Assembly (NCBI GenBank): GCA_021774995.1
Contig: JAJFIM010000413.1
Coordinates: forward strand, 1 to 11,186
From: Alphaproteobacteria bacterium
GTDB lineage: Bacteria > Pseudomonadota > Alphaproteobacteria > SMXP01
Reading direction: 5' to 3'
DNA: 11,186 nt
The translations under genes were made by a program, and so were the position numbers. Positions within the stretch are counted from its first letter, which is position 1; each line of letters starts with the position of its first letter. The notes beneath the pieces are model-generated. The model made no database searches, had not been told where the DNA came from, and was given only the letters and a program-made list of their open reading frames with translations. Shown piece after piece: positions 6,737 through 11,186 of the stretch.

Positions 6737-8458
6737 ATGACGCCAGTTGCAAAAGTAAACCATGACGATCGACATCAGGAAAGTTCGAGGGAGCTTGAGC
6801 GGCTTCGACTTGCTTTAAGTATTGACGGGGGGCTTGTGTATGAATGGTCCCTCGAAGACGATTCCATCGCTTGGAGTCATGATGTTTCAGAAACTCTGGA
6901 TACGGAAAAAAGTGACGATTTAAATTCAGGCGCGCGCTTTTGTCAGTTTCTTGATAAGAATGGGGCGGCGTTGCGGGCGGACCTGGCGCGTGATTTGTCA
7001 TTGGGTATAACGGAATTTGAAATTGAATATCAGTTTTATTCAAGATCGGGCGAAATATGTTGGTTGAAGGACCAAGGGCGCCTGGTGTGCGAAGAGGGAA
7101 AACCAGATCGCATCATAGGCGTTCTTCGCATAGCGACCGACAAGAAAGCGCGTGAAGACCGTTTGAAATACCTCGCTACCTATGACGAGCTTACGGGCCA
7201 ATTAAACCGGATGCATTTTCGCGACAGGCTGGAGCATGAAATTACGGTTAGTCACCGCACGGGGGAGGCTGGCGGTTATTTTGTGATTGCGATTGACGAT
7301 CTGGCGGTAATCAACACTGATTACGGATTTGATCTTGCCGATGAGGTCATCGTCGGCGTTGGGCGGCAACTCAAAACCATTCTCGGCTCTAAGGGTGAAA
7401 TCGGCCGAATTGCCGGTAACAAATTTGGCGCCATCGTTAACCCCTGCGCTGCATCAGACCTGCTTGCTACGGGTCAGGCGTTTATTGATGTGGATAAATC
7501 CCTTGTCATTGAAACGTCTGCTGGATCAATTCCAGTGTCACTCTCTGTGGGGTGCGTTGATTTTCCCACTCATGCGCTTAACTCATATGAAGCCATGTCT
7601 CGGGCGAGCGAGGCGTTAGAGTTAGCCAAAAACGCAGGTAGGGCGAACATTTCGGTATTTTGCGCTTCTGATGAAGTGACGTCCACGCGGCGGCGCAATG
7701 CGCTGGTTGCCGATCAAATTATATCGGCTTTGAATGATCGGCGCATCGTACTTGCGTACCAGCCGATCGTCTCGTCCGATACGCAACAAATTGCGTCGTA
7801 TGAATGTCTCGTGCGTATGATTGAACCCAATGGCGATATTGCCATTGCAGGTCATTTTATACCACTTGCAGAGCAATTGGGACTGGTTCGCCTGCTCGAC
7901 CGACGGGTCTTGGAAATGGCGACGGAAATGCTTCATGAGCACGATCACATAAACCTTGCGGTCAATGTTTCGGGTATAACAGCCACGGAAGAGGCGTGTA
8001 TTGAAGGATACCTTGCCTATATAGAGGCCAACCGGGCGGTGTCCGACCGCCTTACGGTGGAGCTTACCGAAACGGCCGCAATCGGCAATATAGAAGAATC
8101 ATCGCGCTTTCTTTCGCGCCTGAGAGATTTGGGTTGCAAGGTGGCGATTGATGATTTTGGCGCAGGTTATACGTCTTTTCGCAACCTTCAGGCGCTCACC
8201 GTTGATAGCGTCAAAATAGACGGATCGTTTGTTCAAGGTCTGGCGGAAAGCCAGGATAATCAATTATTCATCCGCACACTGGTTGATCTGGCTAAATACT
8301 TTAACTTGGAAACAGTGGCTGAATGGGTGAACTCACCTGAAGAAGCTCAAATTCTGCGCGATTTCGGCGTTGATTTTCTGCAAGGGTATTATTTGGGGGA
8401 ACCGGCTTTGACGCTACTGGAATCGGAAAAAAGTATTGCGCCGTCGCTGACCGCTTAG
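6737..8458 (+). CDS. PAS-GGDEF-EAL protein, probable c-di-GMP phosphodiesterase
   Basis: A soluble signalling protein; numbering here is from the longest frame (GTG 6662, 598 residues). A PAS fold spans about 45-165 (VYEWSLEDDSIAWS to GVLRIATDKKAREDR). A GGDEF domain follows (LATYDELTGQLNR from 171), and its active-site loop is AGNKF (251-255), so cyclase activity is probably lost. The EAL domain (345-585) keeps every metal and catalytic residue I can check: E381 (ECL instead of EAL), N435, E467 (VELTE), D497-D498 (IDDFGAGY), K518 (VKID), E554 (AEWV, 36 residues after the lysine as usual) and Q574 (LQGY). It should therefore hydrolyse c-di-GMP, with the PAS and degenerate GGDEF as sensors. 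There is no membrane segment. The start is uncertain: GTG 6662, ATG 6692 and ATG 6737 all lack a clear ribosome binding site. The last is chosen because the earlier codons include rare TTA, ATA and ACA. Confidence 0.9.
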   Translation: MTPVAKVNHDDRHQESSRELERLRLALSIDGGLVYEWSLEDDSIAWSHDVSETLDTEKSDDLNSGARFCQFLDKNGAALRADLARDLSLGITEFEIEYQFYSRSGEICWLKDQGRLVCEEGKPDRIIGVLRIATDKKAREDRLKYLATYDELTGQLNRMHFRDRLEHEITVSHRTGEAGGYFVIAIDDLAVINTDYGFDLADEVIVGVGRQLKTILGSKGEIGRIAGNKFGAIVNPCAASDLLATGQAFIDVDKSLVIETSAGSIPVSLSVGCVDFPTHALNSYEAMSRASEALELAKNAGRANISVFCASDEVTSTRRRNALVADQIISALNDRRIVLAYQPIVSSDTQQIASYECLVRMIEPNGDIAIAGHFIPLAEQLGLVRLLDRRVLEMATEMLHEHDHINLAVNVSGITATEEACIEGYLAYIEANRAVSDRLTVELTETAAIGNIEESSRFLSRLRDLGCKVAIDDFGAGYTSFRNLQALTVDSVKIDGSFVQGLAESQDNQLFIRTLVDLAKYFNLETVAEWVNSPEEAQILRDFGVDFLQGYYLGEPALTLLESEKSIAPSLTA

Positions 8459-8486
8459 AGTTTTTTCACATCCATAAATCGCGTGA

Positions 8487-9086
8487 TCAGGGTTTTTTGG
8501 AGAGCGCGTCGAGCTTTTCCTGCATGGCGGCCATTTGGCTTTTGAGAGAGTCCAGTTCGGAACTCTCCTCTTGCGCCCCCGGCGCCTTTTTGTTGCGCAG
8601 CTCCTGTTCTTCCGACTTGGGGGAAGAGAAAGGCGAGAACATATCTACCGCCTGTTGGAACATGGACATGTTTTGCCGAATTTGTTCCTCGTAATGCTGA
8701 AAGGGCGGCGCAGCGCCCATGGTGTTGGAGAGCGTTTTGCGCAATTGGTCTTGGTTGCGGGTGAATTGCTCCATGCTCATTTCTAAGTAACTGGGGAGAT
8801 AGGATTCCATGCTGTCGCCGTAAAACCCGATGAGTTGACGCAAAAATTGGATAGGAAGAAGGTTTTGGCCTTTGCTCTCTTCTTCAAAAATGATTTGGGT
8901 GAGCGCCGAGCGGGTGATGTCCTCGCCGGTTTTGGCGTCGACAACTTGAAAGTCCTGCTGCTCTTTCACCATGGTGCATAAATGGTCCAGGGTCACGTAG
9001 GAGCTGGTCGCCGTGTTATACAGGCGCCGATTGGCGTATTTCTTGATGATGATGGGGTCTTGCTGAGCAGATCCGGTTTTTACCAC
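8487..9086 (-). CDS. phaR: polyhydroxyalkanoate synthesis repressor PhaR
   Basis: A 199-residue PhaR. The N-terminal PHB accumulation regulatory (DNA-binding) domain is at about 11-71: IIIKKYANRRLYNT, SYVTLDHL, MVKEQQDF, DAKTGEDITR, LTQIIFEEE. The second PHB_acc domain is at about 75-120 (LLPIQFLRQLIGFYGDSMESYLPSYLE). A variable polar tail ends in a coiled-coil-like ELDSLKSQMAAMQEKLDAL. PhaR binds TGC-rich dyads near PHA genes and also PHB granules, so it releases phasin and synthesis genes when polymer is present. The start is GTG at 9086, with AAGGCGG 8 bases upstream and no better alternative. It is divergent from phaA, a standard alphaproteobacterial arrangement. It converges with the c-di-GMP gene, leaving 28 bases between the stops and no visible terminator hairpin. 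Confidence 0.96.
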   Translation of the reverse strand: MVKTGSAQQDPIIIKKYANRRLYNTATSSYVTLDHLCTMVKEQQDFQVVDAKTGEDITRSALTQIIFEEESKGQNLLPIQFLRQLIGFYGDSMESYLPSYLEMSMEQFTRNQDQLRKTLSNTMGAAPPFQHYEEQIRQNMSMFQQAVDMFSPFSSPKSEEQELRNKKAPGAQEESSELDSLKSQMAAMQEKLDALSKKP

Positions 9087-9141
9087 GATGATTTCCGCCT
9101 TTGTTTAAGACATTCGGCCTGGCGTCAGGCTTGTTTGCACT

Positions 9142-9171
9142 ATTGTGGCCTTTTCGCCGGGCTCTGCGCAA
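9142..9171 (-). promoter_or_regulatory. possible phaR promoter
   Basis: Read on the minus strand, TTGCGC (9171-9166) and CACAAT (9147-9142) are separated by 18 bases. This would start transcription about 50 bases before the phaR GTG. The match is modest. A GCCTG/CAGGC hairpin (9117-9130) would lie in the leader. The candidate PhaR operator at 9181-9191 lies just upstream of the -35. Confidence 0.28.
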
Positions 9172-9180
9172 GCCTCTTTG

Positions 9181-9191
9181 TTGCTCTGCAA
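9181..9191. promoter_or_regulatory. candidate PhaR operator (TTGC-N3-GCAA)
   Basis: TTGCTCTGCAA is a perfect dyad with a 3-base centre. It closely resembles the TGC-containing dyads (CTGC-N3-GCAG type) reported for PhaR in Rhodobacter/Paracoccus-like bacteria. It sits in the divergent phaR-phaA intergenic region, about 95 bases upstream of phaR and 110 upstream of phaA. From here it could control both, including autoregulation. Position and symmetry are seen; binding is inferred. Confidence 0.42.
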
Positions 9192-9209
9192 TATCGGTCT
9201 ATGGTGGTG

Positions 9210-9238
9210 TCGACGTAGATCAAGACATCTCATAAAAA
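9210..9238 (+). promoter_or_regulatory. possible phaA promoter overlapped by an inverted repeat
   Basis: TCGACG (9210-9215), a 17-base spacer, then TAAAAA (9233-9238): four of six matches in each hexamer. A 7-bp inverted repeat, ATCTCAT (9227-9233) and ATGAGAT (9251-9257), with an A-rich 17-base centre, straddles the -10 and the expected start site. It could be an operator or a leader stem. Support is limited to spacing and position. Confidence 0.28.
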
Positions 9239-9300
9239 CATTAAAAAACAATGAGATAGGGAACAGCAGAGAGCAAGCGATAATCGTTGGAGATCGAAAA

Positions 9301-10479
9301 ATGACTGAGATTGTAATTGCAGCGGCGTGCCGAACGCCGATTGGGTCCTTTCTGGGATCGCTGGGCGCCGCGCCCGCGCATGTACTGGGCGAAACGGTGA
9401 TTACGGAGGTTTTGAAGCGCGCTTCGGTCGAGGGCGTCGATGTTTCCGAAGTGATCCTTGGTCAGGTGCTGCAAGCGGGCGAAGGGCAAAACCCTGTGCG
9501 TCAGGCGAGTATCGGCGCTGGAATTCCCAAAGAAGTGCCGGCGTGGAGCGTCAATCAAGTGTGCGGTTCGGGTCTGCGGGCAGTGGCTTTAGGGATGCAA
9601 GCGATTCTTGCCGGTGATTCCAGCATTGTTGTGGCCGGCGGTCAGGAGAGCATGAGCCAGTCAACCCATGTGGCGCATATGCGAAGCGGGCGTAAAATGG
9701 GTAATGTTGAATTCGTGGATTCCATGGTCAAGGACGGCCTTTGGGACGCCTTTAATGATTATCATATGGGGCAGACCGCCGAGAATGTCGCGGAGCGGTG
9801 GCAAATTTCCCGGACCGAGCAGGACGCCTTTGCGGCGGCGTCGCAAAACAAGGCTGAGGAAGCGCAGGCCCAAGGCCGCTTTGCCGATGAAATAATTGCC
9901 GTCACTCTCAAGGGGCGCAAGGGCGATGTGGTGGTCGCGCAAGATGAATATATCCGCAAAGGCGTCACGGCGGAATCGCTTGAGGGCCTGCGGCCCGCGT
10001 TTCAGCGTGACGGCGGCACGGTCACCGCCGCCAACGCCAGCGGCCTCAATGACGGCGCGGCGGCGCTGGTGCTGATGACGGCTGATGAAGCGAAAGCGCG
10101 CGGGATCGAACCCCTGGCCCGCATTGTTTCATGGGCGCAGGCCGGCGTTGATCCCGCCGTCATGGGAACGGGACCCATTCCGGCCAGTGGCAAGGCGCTT
10201 GAAAAGGCGGGCTGGAGCGTGGGCGATCTTGATCTGGTGGAGGCGAATGAAGCATTCGCGGCGCAAGCTTGTGCGGTGAACAAGGACATGGGCTGGGATA
10301 TGGACAAGGTCAATGTCAATGGGGGCGCCATTGCGCTCGGTCATCCCATCGGCGCGTCAGGCGCGCGCATTCTGGTGACATTGGTGCATGAAATGAAAAG
10401 ACGGGAGGCAAAGCGCGGCCTGGCGACTTTGTGCATTGGGGGCGGCATGGGCATTGCGATGTGTGTGGAACGCGCTTGA
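9301..10479 (+). CDS. phaA: acetyl-CoA C-acetyltransferase (beta-ketothiolase) PhaA
   Basis: A 392-residue biosynthetic-type thiolase, the usual length. It condenses two acetyl-CoA to acetoacetyl-CoA in the cytoplasm, the first step of poly-3-hydroxybutyrate synthesis, and can also run in reverse. The nucleophile C88 is in VNQVCGSGLRAV. The second-site motif is NVNGGAIALGHPIGASGAR with H348, and the proton-donor cysteine C378 is in LCIGGGMG. EANEAFAAQ at 314-322 supplies the NEAF motif. The ATG at 9301 matches the family's MTEIVIAAACRTPIG start, with GGAG about 9 bases upstream. The frame opens further upstream to 9145, but that extension is intergenic. The pairing with divergent phaR supports the PHB role. 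The usual partner phaB (acetoacetyl-CoA reductase) is not the next gene within this window. Confidence 0.96.
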   Translation: MTEIVIAAACRTPIGSFLGSLGAAPAHVLGETVITEVLKRASVEGVDVSEVILGQVLQAGEGQNPVRQASIGAGIPKEVPAWSVNQVCGSGLRAVALGMQAILAGDSSIVVAGGQESMSQSTHVAHMRSGRKMGNVEFVDSMVKDGLWDAFNDYHMGQTAENVAERWQISRTEQDAFAAASQNKAEEAQAQGRFADEIIAVTLKGRKGDVVVAQDEYIRKGVTAESLEGLRPAFQRDGGTVTAANASGLNDGAAALVLMTADEAKARGIEPLARIVSWAQAGVDPAVMGTGPIPASGKALEKAGWSVGDLDLVEANEAFAAQACAVNKDMGWDMDKVNVNGGAIALGHPIGASGARILVTLVHEMKRREAKRGLATLCIGGGMGIAMCVERA

Positions 10480-10510
10480 CGCATCAATCTCATTTATCCC
10501 CAGAATTTAC

Positions 10511-10534
10511 GGCTTGCGCTCCAAGCCATGTTTT
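10511..10534 (+). terminator. possible terminator of phaA
   Basis: GGCTTG (10511-10516), loop CGCTC, CAAGCC (10522-10527) form a perfect 6-bp stem with a 5-base loop, 32 bases after the phaA stop. A TTTT run (10531-10534) begins three bases after the stem. The T-run is short and offset, so it may be a weak Rho-independent terminator or simply a 3' stem. Confidence 0.4.
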
Positions 10535-10600
10535 CGCCATGAACGGCGCGTATCTCTTATGTCTTCAGGGGCCGCGCCGGCGAGGGTAGGAGAGCGAGAA

Positions 10601-11186
10601 TTGTCAGTTATCGTTAAGTCCACCCGCCATGGCGGTTTCAGGCTGGGGCGCGCTGTGCGGCTTGTGCGCACTGGGGTGGTCCTGGTCGTGGCCTTTGCCT
10701 TTGGGGGATTGGCGCAATTGGATGCAAGGGCGGCCGAGCCCGAGGCGCCCATCTCCCGCATTAATCATTATTCTAACGAAGAAGGGGATTTTGGTTTTGT
10801 GCTGGACCAATCCAGCCGTTCTCCCATCATGCGCTTTGACGCCTCTCCAGAAATTTTAGTTCTCACCAGCGTGCCCGGACCGCGGGGCGACACGATTTAT
10901 AAACTTGATAACGGCGCCACTATTTTACGGCAAACCCTGATCGGCGGCATGACGCTGTTTGACGCGTCTTTGTCCAAAGGGAGGCCCGTCGCGATGGACA
11001 GGGCGGGAGAAGCCCTTGTTTTGCCGCGCAAGGACCCGGTTCAAATACGCGCCCGCGCTCTTTTTCTCGCCGATAGGCTGAGCGTGAAACTTAATCGCGA
11101 TATCACATTTAGAATGAATTGGACGCCCGCGCCCGATGACCGTCTGGCGCTGGCAACGCTGGCCGATGCGCTTGAGATGACGGGGT
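10601..11186 (+). CDS. secreted or membrane-anchored DUF4908-like protein, 5' part (cut by window edge)
   Basis: The frame runs open from a TTG at 10601 to the last base (195 codons, no stop). The N-terminus is basic (VKSTRHGGFRLGRAVRLVR), followed by a hydrophobic core VVLVVAFAFGGLAQL and ARAAEPEA, a plausible signal peptide with cleavage at ARA/A. The mature region has EGDFGFVLDQSSRSPIMRFD, ILVLTSVPGPRGDTIYKLDNG and RQTLIGGMTLFDASLSKG. From memory this resembles an uncharacterised, mainly Caulobacterales-type family (DUF4908), not verified. TTG is preferred because GGAG (10589-10592) lies 8 bases upstream. An in-frame ATG at 10559 would add 14 residues but has no ribosome binding site and would bury this one in coding sequence. 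Function unknown; likely periplasmic. Confidence 0.72.
   Translation, partial: MSVIVKSTRHGGFRLGRAVRLVRTGVVLVVAFAFGGLAQLDARAAEPEAPISRINHYSNEEGDFGFVLDQSSRSPIMRFDASPEILVLTSVPGPRGDTIYKLDNGATILRQTLIGGMTLFDASLSKGRPVAMDRAGEALVLPRKDPVQIRARALFLADRLSVKLNRDITFRMNWTPAPDDRLALATLADALEMTG

Noticed and set aside
8459..8486. T-rich stretch between the convergent c-di-GMP and phaR genes as a bidirectional terminator.
   Set aside because: Only T-runs are present; I could not find paired stem arms in the 28-base gap.
9145..9300. 52-residue N-terminal extension of the thiolase.
   Set aside because: Thiolases start at MTEIVIAAACRTPIG; the extension covers the phaR-phaA regulatory region and has no conserved content.
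10624..10635. CCGCCATGGCGG, a perfect 12-base palindrome.
   Set aside because: It lies within the start of the last coding sequence, has no paired site and is common by chance in GC-rich coding DNA.
1..11186. Mobile element, CRISPR array, tRNA or phage system.
   Set aside because: No transposase, integrase, regularly spaced repeats or cloverleaf-like sequences were seen; gene content is ordinary chromosomal.

Overview
The window looks like an ordinary chromosomal segment of an alphaproteobacterium. The reasons are a PhaR regulator paired with a PhaA-type thiolase, an 'ECL' variant EAL domain with an AEWV motif, an alphaproteobacterial-looking unnamed membrane protein, frequent GTG/TTG starts, and a CtrA-half-site-like TTAACCAT upstream of the c-di-GMP gene. 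The lineage is inferred from memory of these families; no search was run. I see no rRNA, tRNA, CRISPR array, transposase, phage gene or plasmid function.

Layout. (1) 1-2098, minus strand: the N-terminal part of a PAP2-superfamily phosphatase, cut by the window edge and translationally overlapped (GTGA) with an ArnT-type GT39/GT83 glycosyltransferase. Divergent from them is a DPM1-like GT2 glycosyltransferase (2326-3060). Together these suggest a module that charges a polyprenyl-phosphate with sugar, transfers it in the periplasm and handles lipid phosphates, i.e. envelope glycan or lipid modification. (2) 3226-4162: an unnamed protein of about four membrane helices and a secreted DUF4399 protein with clustered histidines, probably one operon. 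A small tail-anchored membrane protein (4173-4361, minus) converges on them. (3) 4518-6122: a gamma-glutamyltransferase-family Ntn hydrolase with HpxW-like motifs and no signal peptide. (4) 6119-6499, minus: a weakly supported hypothetical ORF, followed by a regulatory-looking stretch. (5) about 6737-8458: a PAS-GGDEF-EAL protein with a broken GGDEF site and an apparently intact EAL site, so probably a c-di-GMP phosphodiesterase. (6) 8487-10476: divergent phaR (minus) and phaA (plus), the regulator and first enzyme of polyhydroxybutyrate metabolism. Their shared 214-bp intergenic region carries a TTGC-N3-GCAA dyad that fits a PhaR operator. (7) 10601 to the end: the 5' part of a secreted or anchored DUF4908-like protein with a TTG start and a strong ribosome binding site.

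I did not find a clearly new multi-gene system. The most useful observations are two genes that run off the window edges (PAP2 and DUF4908-like), the candidate PhaR operator, the two small or hypothetical proteins, the uncharacterised membrane/DUF4399 pair, and the split signature of the GGDEF-EAL protein.
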